Assembly: GCA_902517535.1 (NCBI GenBank)
Contig: CABYCK010000008.1
Location: 1 to 33,976 of the forward strand
Length of the DNA stretch: 33,976 nt
Source: an uncultured Pelagibacteraceae bacterium
Lineage (GTDB): Bacteria > Pseudomonadota > Alphaproteobacteria > Pelagibacterales > Pelagibacteraceae
Direction: 5' to 3'
Part shown: positions 21,353 to 29,941 of the stretch, piece by piece
Layout: the number at the start of each line of letters is the position of its first letter
Numbering within the stretch: position 1 is the first letter of the stretch
The notes under the pieces: model-generated
Told to the model about the DNA's origin: nothing
Databases searched by the model: none
Seen by the model: only the letters and a program-made list of their open reading frames with translations
Made by a program: the position numbers and the translations under genes

Positions 21353-23145
21353 TAATGAAATATCCAAAAGAATACTTAGATGAAATTAAATTAAGATTAA
21401 AAGTTTCTCAAGTTGTAGGAAAAACAGTTCAATTAAAAAAAAGAGGTAAAGAATTTATTGGTCTTTCCCCTTTCAAAAATGAAAAAAGCCCTTCGTTTAC
21501 AGTTAATGATGAGAAAGAATTCTACCACTGCTTCAGCAGCGGAGAACATGGAAACATATTTGATTTTTTGATTAAAACAAGATCAATTGGGTTTGGAGAA
21601 GCTGTAAGAATTCTAGCTTCAGAAGCTGGTATGCAGCCTTACAGATTTTCAAATTTTGATAAAAAAAAAGATTTAAGATTTCAGACTTACAAAAATATTT
21701 ATAAAGAATACTCAGATTATTTTCATAAAGAATTATTAAATTCAAATAATAAAGAAGCATTAGAATATCTAAAAAAAAGAAATTTAAATGATAAGAATAT
21801 TGAAGAATTTAAACTAGGGTATGTTCCTTGGAAAAATAATATTTACGAAAATTTTTTGAAAAAATATTCAAAAGAAGAACTAGATTTAACTGGTCTTTTT
21901 TACAAACATGATAAAAGTGGAAAATATATTGATAGATTTAATTCAAGAATTATTTTTCCTGTAAATAATATTTCTGGAGACACGATTGCTTTTGGTGGAA
22001 GAATTATTCAAGAAAAAAAATTAGCCAAGTATATTAATTCACCAGAGACTGAATTTTACAAGAAGGGGAATGTAATTTTTAATTTAGATAAAGCGAAGAT
22101 GTGCAGATCAAAAACTAAAGAAGTAATTATAGTTGAAGGTTATATGGATGTTGTAAGTTTATACTCATCTGGAATTTATAATGTTGTAGCCAATTCAGGA
22201 ACTGCTCTTACAGAGAGACAAATTTATTTAATTTGGAAATTTTTTTCTGATCCAATAATTTGTCTAGATGGAGACCAAAGTGGACAAATAGCTGCTTATA
22301 GAATTGCAGAAAAACTTTTTGCTTTCATAAGTGAAGAAAGTAAAATTTATTTTTCTATATTGTCTGAAGGAAATGACCCAGATGATTTTATAAGAAATCA
22401 TGGAAAAGACAAATTTCTCAATTTTTTAAAAGATAAAGAAATAATACAAACTTACATATGGAATTATCATCTAAATAAAATAGATCGAAATAATCCTTTT
22501 GAAATTGCAAAATTTGAAAAGGAGATTAAAAAATTATGTTATACTATTAAAAACGAAACTCTCCAAAAATATGTAATTGAGGACTTCCTTAATAAAATCA
22601 AAAATCTAACCCCTTTACAAAGTGCTAAGAGCTATTATCAAAGATCGAAAAGAAATTTTAAAAAACAAAATTACCAAATATTAAATGAAACAAAAGATTT
22701 ACATAAAAAAAAGAGTCGTTTCTCAAAAATCCAAATTAAAGAATTTTCTCTTTTGTATATAATGTTGAACTATTTAGATATTGCCTCAATAAAAGTTGAT
22801 GAAATATCTAAATTAACTTTTTCTTATGATAAAAATGAAGGTTTAAAAAATTTGATAATTACTTGTTTAGCAGAAGGTTATGATCAGGATACAATCAAAT
22901 CGAAGATCAATATGAACTATCAGAAATTAATTAACGAAATAGAAGAAAATTCAAGCATACAGATTATTACCAAGTCAAAAAACAATGATGCTATAATTGA
23001 GCTTATCGATGAATTGTTATTTGATTTGAAAGAATTAATTAGTATTAAAAAAATAGAATCTCTAGAAAATGAATTAATTAATAATCTAGATGAAAGCTCT
23101 TACTCGGAGCTAGTTAAGCTTAAAAGTCAATTAAATAGGGAATAA
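21349..23145 (+). CDS. dnaG: DNA primase DnaG with degenerate zinc ribbon
   Basis: 598 aa primase making RNA primers for replication. N-terminal zinc-binding domain region at about 5-100, RNA polymerase/Toprim core at about 120-430 with IIVEGYMDVVSLYSSGIYNVVANSGTALTE and IICLDGDQSGQIAAYR carrying the metal-binding acidic residues, then a divergent C-terminal helicase-interaction region. The zinc ribbon is atypical: the canonical CPFH is SPFK (Ser40, Lys43) and the canonical CxxC after FYH is CFSS (Cys61, Ser64), so three of four ligands are missing although the surrounding NEKSPSF and GEHGNIFDF are conserved. Start ATG 21349 overlaps yqeY; Met3 is a possible alternative. rpoD follows after 57 nt. 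Confidence 0.96.
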   Translation: MIMKYPKEYLDEIKLRLKVSQVVGKTVQLKKRGKEFIGLSPFKNEKSPSFTVNDEKEFYHCFSSGEHGNIFDFLIKTRSIGFGEAVRILASEAGMQPYRFSNFDKKKDLRFQTYKNIYKEYSDYFHKELLNSNNKEALEYLKKRNLNDKNIEEFKLGYVPWKNNIYENFLKKYSKEELDLTGLFYKHDKSGKYIDRFNSRIIFPVNNISGDTIAFGGRIIQEKKLAKYINSPETEFYKKGNVIFNLDKAKMCRSKTKEVIIVEGYMDVVSLYSSGIYNVVANSGTALTERQIYLIWKFFSDPIICLDGDQSGQIAAYRIAEKLFAFISEESKIYFSILSEGNDPDDFIRNHGKDKFLNFLKDKEIIQTYIWNYHLNKIDRNNPFEIAKFEKEIKKLCYTIKNETLQKYVIEDFLNKIKNLTPLQSAKSYYQRSKRNFKKQNYQILNETKDLHKKKSRFSKIQIKEFSLLYIMLNYLDIASIKVDEISKLTFSYDKNEGLKNLIITCLAEGYDQDTIKSKINMNYQKLINEIEENSSIQIITKSKNNDAIIELIDELLFDLKELISIKKIESLENELINNLDESSYSELVKLKSQLNRE

Positions 23146-23202
23146 AAAAAGATAGATTTTTTCTAACTAGCTATTATATATATCCCACTACCCAACATTA
23201 TA

Positions 23203-25113
23203 ATGGCTGAAAAACTTATAACAAAATCATTCGAGAGACTTTTAGATAAAGGTAAGCACAGAGGATTTATTACCTATGAAGAATTAGGAAAATCTTTAGG
23301 TAAGAGAAACGGAACTGTTGAGAATACAGAAAGAGCTTTTATAATTCTTGTTGATGAAAAAATCACTTTAGTTAAGAAAAAATCAGAATATCAATCAAAT
23401 AAAAAGAAAGAAGTTACAACTTCAAGTGAAGAAAAAACTTCTGAGAAAAGTGATGACCCTATCCGAATGTATTTAAGAGAAATGGGAGGTGTTGAATTAT
23501 TATCTAGAGAAGGGGAAATAGCCATTGCAAAAAGGATAGAAGCCGGAAAAGATGTAATGATAAATGCTTTAACGCAAAGCCCTTTAGTAGGAAAAAAAAT
23601 ATCTGAATGGAAAGAACAAATAGAAAATCAACAACTTCTTGTTAGAGATATTATAGACATAGACTCTACCTATGAAGATTTTGAAGCCTCTGAAGAAGAT
23701 GAAGAAATAAAAATTAATAAAAAAAACAAAGATAAAGATAAAGATAAAGATAAAGATAAAGATAAAGACCTTAAAAAAGAAAATTTAAGTAAAGAAGAAG
23801 GCACCAAAGAAGTAGATAACAACAATTCAAATCCTGATGATGACGAATTCAATGTCTCGTTGGCAAAAATGGAAGAAGAAATTAAGCCAAAAATAATTAA
23901 CACCTTAGAGTCTTTAAATAAGAATTATTTAAAATTACAAAAATATCAAAAAGAAAAATTAGAATGTCTGCTTGCAGCTAGGGAATTATCTATTTCTAAA
24001 AATAAAAATTTCAAAAGAATTCAATCAGTTTTGGTAGATAATTTTAAAAATCTTCAATTAGCTCCCCATGTAGTGGAAGAATTAGTTCAATCTCACTACA
24101 AGGAAAATAAAAAAATTGTATCTTTAGAAGGTGTCTTGTTGAGATTAGCAATGGATAACAAAATTTCAAGAGAGGAGTTTTTAAAGTACTATCTAGGTAA
24201 TGAAATAAATCCAAAATTTGAGTCATTTTTGAAAGAAAATCCATTATGGAAAAGTTTTTTTAAAAAATTTAAAAAAGATTTTTCTGAAATAAGGGAAAGG
24301 TTAGTAGAATTTAGTAAGAAAATAGGATTATCAGTTGGAGAGTTTAAAAAATTAGTTAGTAGAATTCAAAAAGGTGAAAGAGAGTCTAGAGTAGCAAAAA
24401 AAGAAATGGTTGAAGCCAACTTAAGATTAGTAATTTCTATAGCAAAAAAATACACTAATAGAGGATTGCAATTTTTAGATTTAATACAAGAGGGGAACAT
24501 TGGATTGATGAAAGCAGTAGATAAATTTGAATATAGAAGAGGTTATAAATTTTCAACTTATGCTACTTGGTGGATAAGACAAGCGATAACAAGATCAATA
24601 GCTGACCAGGCTAGAACAATTAGAATACCAGTTCACATGATTGAAACTATAAATAAAATTGTGAGGACACAAAGACAAATAATGAGTGAATTTGGTAGAG
24701 AACCAACTCCTGAAGAGCTAGCAAAAAAACTAGCAATGCCCCTAGAAAAAGTAAGGAAGGTTCTTAAAATTGCAAAAGAACCAGTCTCACTAGAAACTCC
24801 AGTAGGAGATGAAGAAGATAGTAGTTTAGGAGATTTTATTGAAGATAAAAATGCACTACAACCTTTAGACACCGCTATACAATCTAATTTAAGCGAGTCT
24901 ACAACAAAAATTTTAGCATCTCTTACACCTAGGGAAGAAAGAGTTCTTAGAATGCGATTTGGAATTGGAATGAATACCGACCATACTTTAGAGGAAGTAG
25001 GTCTTCAATTTTCTGTAACTAGAGAAAGAATAAGACAAATAGAAGCAAAAGCTTTAAGAAAATTAAAACATCCAAGCAGATCAAAACAACTGAAAAGTTT
25101 TTTAGAAAAATAA
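23203..25113 (+). CDS. rpoD: RNA polymerase primary sigma factor RpoD (sigma70)
   Basis: 636 aa housekeeping sigma factor. Region 1.1-like segment at about 1-60; region 1.2 [31 protein letters not shown] (85-115); a long non-conserved region to about 395, containing an acidic stretch and an Asp-Lys repeat (177-189); region 2 [60 protein letters not shown] (405-464), including the -10 recognition helix; region 3 about 470-560; region 4 [14 protein letters not shown]...[17 protein letters not shown] near the C-terminus, contacting -35 elements. Last gene of yqeY-dnaG-rpoD. The 57-nt gap from dnaG leaves room for an internal promoter, but I cannot name one with confidence. Confidence 0.97.
   Translation: MAEKLITKSFERLLDKGKHRGFITYEELGKSLGKRNGTVENTERAFIILVDEKITLVKKKSEYQSNKKKEVTTSSEEKTSEKSDDPIRMYLREMGGVELLSREGEIAIAKRIEAGKDVMINALTQSPLVGKKISEWKEQIENQQLLVRDIIDIDSTYEDFEASEEDEEIKINKKNKDKDKDKDKDKDKDLKKENLSKEEGTKEVDNNNSNPDDDEFNVSLAKMEEEIKPKIINTLESLNKNYLKLQKYQKEKLECLLAARELSISKNKNFKRIQSVLVDNFKNLQLAPHVVEELVQSHYKENKKIVSLEGVLLRLAMDNKISREEFLKYYLGNEINPKFESFLKENPLWKSFFKKFKKDFSEIRERLVEFSKKIGLSVGEFKKLVSRIQKGERESRVAKKEMVEANLRLVISIAKKYTNRGLQFLDLIQEGNIGLMKAVDKFEYRRGYKFSTYATWWIRQAITRSIADQARTIRIPVHMIETINKIVRTQRQIMSEFGREPTPEELAKKLAMPLEKVRKVLKIAKEPVSLETPVGDEEDSSLGDFIEDKNALQPLDTAIQSNLSESTTKILASLTPREERVLRMRFGIGMNTDHTLEEVGLQFSVTRERIRQIEAKALRKLKHPSRSKQLKSFLEK
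23731..23766 (+). repeat. Perfect GATAAA hexanucleotide array (6 copies) inside rpoD
   Basis: Six uninterrupted copies of GATAAA, in frame, coding for alternating Asp-Lys in the non-conserved linker of sigma70 (residues about 177-189). The flanks AACAAA (before) and GACCTT (after) look like decayed copies. Because the unit is 6 bp, gain or loss by slippage keeps the frame. Confidence 0.97.
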
Positions 25114-25161
25114 TTTAAGATTTTAAGATAATTTTATACCGGTAACTTCAAAAGATTAAAA

Positions 25162-26550
25162 ATGGATTTTAACGTTAAAAAAATTCTATATTTATTTTTA
25201 GCAGTGCATTTAATTTTATGGACCGCTATACCTTCAATTGTTAATAACAATTTACCTTTAGATACCATTGAAGCACTTGCTTGGGGAAATGAATTAAAGT
25301 TAGGTTATGATAAATATCCACCAATTTTTCCTCTATTTACAGAATTGTTTTTTAAAATTTTCGGTAGTCAAGATTGGGCTTATTATTTTCTAAGCCAGTT
25401 ATTTATAATTTTGACATTTTTAACATTGTTTGAATTTTCTAAATATTTTTTTAAAAATGATTTTTTTAGTTTAATTTCAATTTTATTACTCGAATGTATT
25501 TATTTTTTCAATTACACATCACCTGAATTAAATGCTTTTATTCCTTTATTGTTATTTCTATCTATTACTGCTCTATTTTGCTGGAAAGCAGTTGTTTTTA
25601 ACAAAAATTTTGATTGGATAATTTTTGGCTTTTTTGCTGCTGTCTCAACTTTAACTTATTATTTAGCTCTTTATTTACTCTCATCTTTAGTAATTTATTT
25701 TATTTTAGAAATTTATAAAAAAAAAAAAATCAATTATAAATACTTTTTAGCTCTACTAACGTATTTTATAATTTTATCTCCACATTTATATTTTCTTTTT
25801 ATTACAGATTTTAAAAGTATAGATTATGCTTTATTTAGATCTTTCGGGGATCCTTTAAGTGGATTAAGTAGCTTAAGTTTAGTCAATAACTTGATATATC
25901 CGTTAATTTTTTTGATAAAACAAATTTTAATTCTTATTCCTTTTTTATTTTTATTAAGATTAACAACAAATAAATACAAAATAAAAATTGATACTAGTGA
26001 CAAAAAGTTAATTTTCCTTTTTACCATTGCTTTTCTTCCAATAATACTAATGTTTTTAACATCGTTGATTGGAGGAATAAGAGTTAGAACAATGTGGATG
26101 ACAACATTTTACCTATTTCCAACTATTTTTTTTGTATATATTTTTAAATCTGAAATAAACTTTAACAAATTCAAAAGATTTATTACAATTTACTCAATTA
26201 TTTTCTTATCGCTTCCAACCTTATATGCAGTAGACTCTTTAAATAAAGCAGACAAAAGAACAGATTTTCCAGGAAATGAAATAGCAAAAAAAATTCAGCT
26301 AGAGTGGGATAATAACTTTTCAAATAAAATAGAAATAGTCGCAGGAAAAAGTTGGGTCTTTGGAGGCTGGTATGCAGGAAACCTTTCTTATCATTTAAAA
26401 GATAGACCAAAGCTCAGGTACGAATTAAACGTTACAATTTCAAAACTAGGATCAATTTGGGTTGATGAATTAAATAGTATAAAAAAATGCAACGGTATTC
26501 TCTTAAAAATTGATCCTTACTTCGAATCATGTTTAGTGGGACAAAAATAA
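25162..26550 (+). CDS. GT39/ArnT-like polytopic membrane glycosyltransferase
   Basis: 462 aa, about 11-12 hydrophobic helices. The first loop has LPLDTIEALAWGNELKLGYDKYPP (31-54); Asp34 and Glu37 occupy the position of the catalytic acidic pair of GT39/ArnT-type GT-C enzymes, followed by the usual helix II pattern. Such enzymes use polyprenyl-phosphate sugars to glycosylate lipids, polysaccharides or proteins on the periplasmic face. The donor and acceptor cannot be told. A hydrophilic C-terminal domain follows about residue 370 with WVFGGWYAGNLSYHLKDRPK, as in this GT39 subgroup. It lies 48 nt after rpoD and ends 5 nt from the convergent SGNH hydrolase gene. Both have N/K/I-rich composition typical of surface genes. 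Confidence 0.82.
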   Translation: MDFNVKKILYLFLAVHLILWTAIPSIVNNNLPLDTIEALAWGNELKLGYDKYPPIFPLFTELFFKIFGSQDWAYYFLSQLFIILTFLTLFEFSKYFFKNDFFSLISILLLECIYFFNYTSPELNAFIPLLLFLSITALFCWKAVVFNKNFDWIIFGFFAAVSTLTYYLALYLLSSLVIYFILEIYKKKKINYKYFLALLTYFIILSPHLYFLFITDFKSIDYALFRSFGDPLSGLSSLSLVNNLIYPLIFLIKQILILIPFLFLLRLTTNKYKIKIDTSDKKLIFLFTIAFLPIILMFLTSLIGGIRVRTMWMTTFYLFPTIFFVYIFKSEINFNKFKRFITIYSIIFLSLPTLYAVDSLNKADKRTDFPGNEIAKKIQLEWDNNFSNKIEIVAGKSWVFGGWYAGNLSYHLKDRPKLRYELNVTISKLGSIWVDELNSIKKCNGILLKIDPYFESCLVGQK

Positions 26551-26555
26551 AATTC

Positions 26556-27542
26556 TCACTTTAAATTATTTTTTATTAAAAAATTTAATATACATTCCGA
26601 GTAAAAATTATGTCCTAATTTATTAGGATGATAATCACCTTTTATTTTAAATTTTTGAAAATTTGGAACTCTACAATCTACATAAGATATATCTTTATTT
26701 TTTAAATAATCAGTTAATTTCTTGTCCGACTCACTCTTGTTAAGATCAATATTAACAACCACAAATTTGCTATTCATCGTGTCAGCAACTTTTTTCATTT
26801 CATAGATTGATTTATGAAAAACTTGATGTTGTTGTTTTTTTCTATTTTTTGTAATTTGTTTCATATAAATTTTTTCAAGCACAGCTATGAGTGCCAATTT
26901 TTCTCTTAATGGTAGCATGATGTAGTTTATTGGCGGATGAAAGTACAAATTTGAGTCTTTATTAATTGCTCCGTAAGGTACTTTAGGCTTAAATTTACTA
27001 TCTTTGCTTGAGTTTTGAAGTAAATGATTTAGCCATTCTCCTCTCGCAACGTTTCTTACTTTATGATGATTTATAAAACCATAAATTATTATCTCAGGCA
27101 ACTTTAATTCATTTTTTATTTCTTTAAGCATTAACAAAGATTGAACAGTTCCATATCCAGGAACTGAAAAGTTATAAACATTATATTTTGGATTGAGAAT
27201 ATTTAAATAATATGCAAAAGTTTCATTGTCAGATACACCTTCACCAAATACAAAAGAACCACCTAATAAATATATACCTCCTAAACTCTCTTTATTGTTT
27301 CCACTAAATCTGTTGCCTTCCTTCATAATTGTGACTTTATTGAACTTCTCTGGGTCTTCTTTAGATTTAAATGTATAATTTCCCTCTTTTGGTTTCCACC
27401 CCAAAACTTCATTGTACTCATGTATTGAATTTACTTTGTAGTCAAAATACTTAAATGGTGTATAACCATAAAAACGCAACATAATCTCTAGCGCAAATAA
27501 GCTTGTAAAAACTAGAGATAAATATAAAAGTAATTTTTTCAT
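26556..27542 (-). CDS. Membrane-anchored SGNH/GDSL-type hydrolase
   Basis: 328 aa. An N-terminal hydrophobic anchor (about 3-22, uncleaved or signal peptide) is followed by a periplasmic SGNH-like domain: block I GGSFVFGEGVSDNETF with nucleophile Ser96, block II NFSVPGYGTVQ (Gly129), block III YGFINHH (Gly155/Asn158) and block V DYHPNKLGH with Asp303/His305. Family members remove or transfer acetyl or acyl groups on polysaccharides, peptidoglycan or lipids. Convergent with the GT39-like gene 5 nt away, so the two may shape the same surface glycan, though opposite strands argue against one operon. Starts with ATG 27542. Substrate unknown. Confidence 0.78.
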   Translation of the reverse strand: MKKLLLYLSLVFTSLFALEIMLRFYGYTPFKYFDYKVNSIHEYNEVLGWKPKEGNYTFKSKEDPEKFNKVTIMKEGNRFSGNNKESLGGIYLLGGSFVFGEGVSDNETFAYYLNILNPKYNVYNFSVPGYGTVQSLLMLKEIKNELKLPEIIIYGFINHHKVRNVARGEWLNHLLQNSSKDSKFKPKVPYGAINKDSNLYFHPPINYIMLPLREKLALIAVLEKIYMKQITKNRKKQQHQVFHKSIYEMKKVADTMNSKFVVVNIDLNKSESDKKLTDYLKNKDISYVDCRVPNFQKFKIKGDYHPNKLGHNFYSECILNFLIKNNLK

Positions 27543-27571
27543 GTTTATAAATATTACTTGAATTTCTTTTT

Positions 27572-27722
27572 AAAATTAAGTTTATCTTGAACTACTTAAA
27601 AAGATACGTAAAGTTATAAGATATCAGGGCCTGTAGCTCAGTTGGTTAGAGCAGTACACTCATAATGTATTGGTCCCAGGTTCGAGTCCTGGCGGGCCCA
27701 CCAATAAAGTAAACTTAATTTT
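27572..27722. repeat. 13-bp perfect inverted repeat bracketing the tRNA gene
   Basis: AAAATTAAGTTTA at 27572-27584 and its exact complement TAAACTTAATTTT at 27710-27722, symmetrically about 42 and 6 nt outside the tRNA. If both are in one precursor RNA they would pair and enclose the whole tRNA. The right copy includes the first base of the mlaC stop. AT-rich content raises the chance of coincidence. Confidence 0.6.
27627..27703 (+). tRNA. tRNA, anticodon CAT (elongator Met or Ile2)
   Basis: 77-nt cloverleaf with encoded CCA. Acceptor stem GGGCCTG pairs with CGGGCCC (one T-G wobble), discriminator A73; D arm GCTC/GAGC; anticodon stem GTACA/TGTAT around loop CTCATAA, anticodon CAT at 27661-27663; T arm CCAGG/CCTGG with TTCGAGT loop. 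The paired position 1-72 and absence of three G-C pairs in the anticodon stem exclude initiator tRNA. Elongator Met versus the lysidine-modified Ile2 tRNA cannot be settled by eye. A TATAAG at 27615-27620 could serve as -10 with a start at or near the mature 5' end, but no good -35 goes with it. Confidence 0.96.
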
Positions 27723-28321
27723 TAATTATTTATAAATTCGTCTAATTTAGAGATTAGAATATTTATATCATTGTTATTGGAACTTAATATCGAAGCAAAT
27801 TCCTCTTTTTGAGTTCTTGCTAAACTTAAACCCTCTACAATTAGATCCCTGATGAGAGGTTTCTCTGGATTTTTAGTGTAAACTCTCCAATCAATTTTTA
27901 TTTCAGGATTGTCTTTAGTTTCAACTATTTTTGATTTTACAATAGTGTAATTTGAGCTTTTTACCTCAGCACTGTAAACTTCTAATTTATTAGAAGAGTA
28001 TTCATTTAGTCTAGATGTTAGGCTTTTCAAAAAATACTTTTCAAAAGTTTTTTGAAATCTTACTAAAATTTCTTTATCAGCCGATTTTCTTATTTCACCA
28101 ATAGTGTAAAGACTTAATGCTTTCACATCTACATGTTCTAATGCTATTTCTTCTATAAAATTTAATTTTTGTTCATCAGTTAAACTTTTATCAGAAAGTT
28201 TGTTTATTGCCTCATTTACCAACTCGGTTATGAAAATCTTTGGATCAGAGTTATAGGAATTTACTATTGAAAATTTAAAAATTAGAAATATCGAAACTAG
28301 AATTAAACTAAACTTTTTCAT
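27722..28321 (-). CDS. mlaC: MlaC-type periplasmic phospholipid carrier
   Basis: 199 aa. N-terminal signal peptide (about 1-22, MKKFSLILVSIFLIFKFSIV), then the Tol_Tol_Ttg2/MlaC fold: helical N-terminal part with DEQKLNFIEEIALEHVDVKALSLYTIG (about 48-74), FQKTFEKYFLKSLTSRLNEY (about 89-108), and beta strands ending in IKIDWRVYTKNPEKPLIRDLIVEGLSLARTQKEEFASIL (about 136-175), the part lining the lipid pocket. It shuttles phospholipids between the outer-membrane MlaA complex and the inner-membrane MlaFEDB transporter. It starts 10 nt after mlaA, so the two form an operon. The transporter genes mlaFED are not in this window. Confidence 0.9.
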   Translation of the reverse strand: MKKFSLILVSIFLIFKFSIVNSYNSDPKIFITELVNEAINKLSDKSLTDEQKLNFIEEIALEHVDVKALSLYTIGEIRKSADKEILVRFQKTFEKYFLKSLTSRLNEYSSNKLEVYSAEVKSSNYTIVKSKIVETKDNPEIKIDWRVYTKNPEKPLIRDLIVEGLSLARTQKEEFASILSSNNNDINILISKLDEFINN

Positions 28322-28331
28322 TCTTAAGATT

Positions 28332-29066
28332 TTAATTGTCTAAATTTCCCCAGTCTTCGTCATTACCACTGGTATTATTAATTTTATTCTCTCTATTTTG
28401 AAGGTATAAACTTTTAAAAGAAGCATACAAATCAATAGAATTTTTTTCTAAACTTTCAAAGTTCACAACGTTATCTGCTCTGAAATCGACTGCATCAGTT
28501 CCCTTAAAACTTAAATAATCTACTTTACTTCCTGAAATTCCAAGTAATTCATTTTCTCTCCAAGTGATATGAGCGAATGGGTCCACAAAGCTGTCTGCCA
28601 CTAAACCTACAGAGTCCCTTGCAGTTGTTGGGCCTAGTATTGGTAAAACAAAATAGCAACCTGGTCCCACACCATATGACCCAAGTGTTTGCCCAACATC
28701 TTCTTGTTGTGCTTTCAAACCTAACTTTTCAGCAGGATTTGCCAGACCAACTACTCCAATGGTGCTATTTATTAAGAAACTGGCTGTAGCATCCGCAGCT
28801 TCTTTAAAATTCCCTTGCAAAACATGATTAGGAATAGAAAGAAGTGTACCGATATTAGATGTAAAATTACTTGTTCCTTTTTTTATCGGCTCGGGTAGTT
28901 TGTTATATCCTTTAGCAACTGGTTCAAGAATAACGTTATCAAATGCCATATTAAATTTAAAAATTGCTCTACTAGCTCCTTCAAAACACTCTTCCGTTGC
29001 GTTAGCTGTAGAATTTAACAAAAGAAACGCCGAGATAACACAGATTATGTATTTTTTTAAATTCAT
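28332..29066 (-). CDS. mlaA: MlaA (VacJ) family outer-membrane lipid-asymmetry protein
   Basis: 244 aa VacJ/MlaA protein. Family core: RAIFKFNMAFDNVILEPVAKGYNKLPEPIKKG (about 33-64), LLSIPNHVLQGNFKEAADATASFLINSTIGVVGLANPAEKLGL (about 75-117), then DVGQTLGSYGVGPGCYFVLPILGPTTARDSVGLVADSFVDP. MlaA removes misplaced phospholipid from the outer leaflet and hands it to MlaC. The signal peptide (1-23) ends in ANA|TEE; the first mature-side Cys27 sits in TEEC, which is not a lipobox, so unlike E. coli MlaA it does not look lipidated. C-terminal 20 residues are Asn/Asp-rich. Upstream gap of about 117 nt to the divergent amidase. Confidence 0.94.
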   Translation of the reverse strand: MNLKKYIICVISAFLLLNSTANATEECFEGASRAIFKFNMAFDNVILEPVAKGYNKLPEPIKKGTSNFTSNIGTLLSIPNHVLQGNFKEAADATASFLINSTIGVVGLANPAEKLGLKAQQEDVGQTLGSYGVGPGCYFVLPILGPTTARDSVGLVADSFVDPFAHITWRENELLGISGSKVDYLSFKGTDAVDFRADNVVNFESLEKNSIDLYASFKSLYLQNRENKINNTSGNDEDWGNLDN

Positions 29067-29183
29067 TGCTTTTTACTAGGTATATATAGAAAATTTTTAG
29101 TTATGCTAGATAAATTATAGGACATTTTAGAAGATTTTATCAATAAATTTGTCTATATTTTGTTTTTAAATAGTTCTTTTATA

Positions 29184-29906
29184 ATGATTGATCAAAAGAA
29201 ATATTCGCCAAATTTTTCAAGGGGAAAAAGGTCTAATAAAGATATTAAATTTATTGTTATACATTATACTGGTATGCAATCTAGGATTGCATCCTTAAAT
29301 AGACTATTAAATTCAAGATATAAAGTGAGCTGCCATTTTTTTATAGATCGAAAAGGCAAGGTTACTAAAATGGTGGAAGAAAACAAAGTAGCCTGGCACG
29401 CTGGAAAATCTAGATGGAAACACTTTGAAAATTTAAATAAAAATTCGATCGGTATCGAATTAGTCAACAAAGGACATCAATTTGCTTACCAAAATTTTAC
29501 TAATAAGCAAATTAGTAAATTAGTAAAATTGTGCATTTATTTAAAAAAAAAATATAAAATAAAAATTTCCAACATTCTTGGGCACTCAGATATTGCCCCT
29601 TTAAGAAAAAAAGATCCAGGTGAAAATTTTCCATGGAAAAAGTTAGCTAACAAAAAACTTGGAATTTGGTATAAAAGTTTAAATTTTAATATTAAAGAAA
29701 AAAATAAAAAAAAATTAAAAGAAAAATTCTTCAATAATCTATTTAAAATTGGATATCGATATTTCCAAAAAAAAAGAAGAAACAAAAATGACTCCCTTAT
29801 TATAAAGGCTTTTCAAAGAAGATATTTACCTGAAGAAGTTACTGGCTCGATTAATCAAAAAACCTATATAATTAGCCATTTTTTAGCTAAAAATACAAAC
29901 ATTTAA
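29184..29906 (+). CDS. AmiD-like zinc N-acetylmuramoyl-L-alanine amidase
   Basis: About 240 aa from ATG 29184; the frame opens at a TTG at 29160, but the extra eight residues match nothing, so I chose the ATG. Amidase_2/PGRP-fold domain (about 15-160) with zinc ligands His27 (VIHYTG), His134 and Asp144 (GHSDIAPLRKKDPGENFPW) and Glu92 (SIGIELVN). The C-terminal part (about 190-232) with IIKAFQRRYLPEEVTGSINQKT resembles the peptidoglycan-binding module of AmiD. It cleaves the bond between MurNAc and L-Ala in recycling or remodelling. No signal peptide is visible, so a cytoplasmic AmpD-like role is also possible. It ends 36 nt before rnpB. Confidence 0.87.
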   Translation: MIDQKKYSPNFSRGKRSNKDIKFIVIHYTGMQSRIASLNRLLNSRYKVSCHFFIDRKGKVTKMVEENKVAWHAGKSRWKHFENLNKNSIGIELVNKGHQFAYQNFTNKQISKLVKLCIYLKKKYKIKISNILGHSDIAPLRKKDPGENFPWKKLANKKLGIWYKSLNFNIKEKNKKKLKEKFFNNLFKIGYRYFQKKRRNKNDSLIIKAFQRRYLPEEVTGSINQKTYIISHFLAKNTNI

Positions 29907-29907
29907 C

Positions 29908-29936
29908 TTGATTTTTAAGCGCAAAATCATTACATA
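29908..29936 (+). promoter_or_regulatory. Candidate promoter of rnpB
   Basis: TTGATT (29908-29913), 17-nt spacer, TACATA (29931-29936), about 6 nt before the first base of the RNase P RNA P1 helix. The -35 begins directly behind the amidase stop codon. The -10 is weak (an alternative is CATAGT at 29933); supported mainly by position. Confidence 0.38.
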
Positions 29937-29941
29937 GTTTT

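Noticed and set aside
23146-23175. A-run, short spacer and T-run after dnaG as a possible terminator or attenuator before rpoD
   Set aside because: The only pairing is A-T without a GC stem, which would be unstable; not called.
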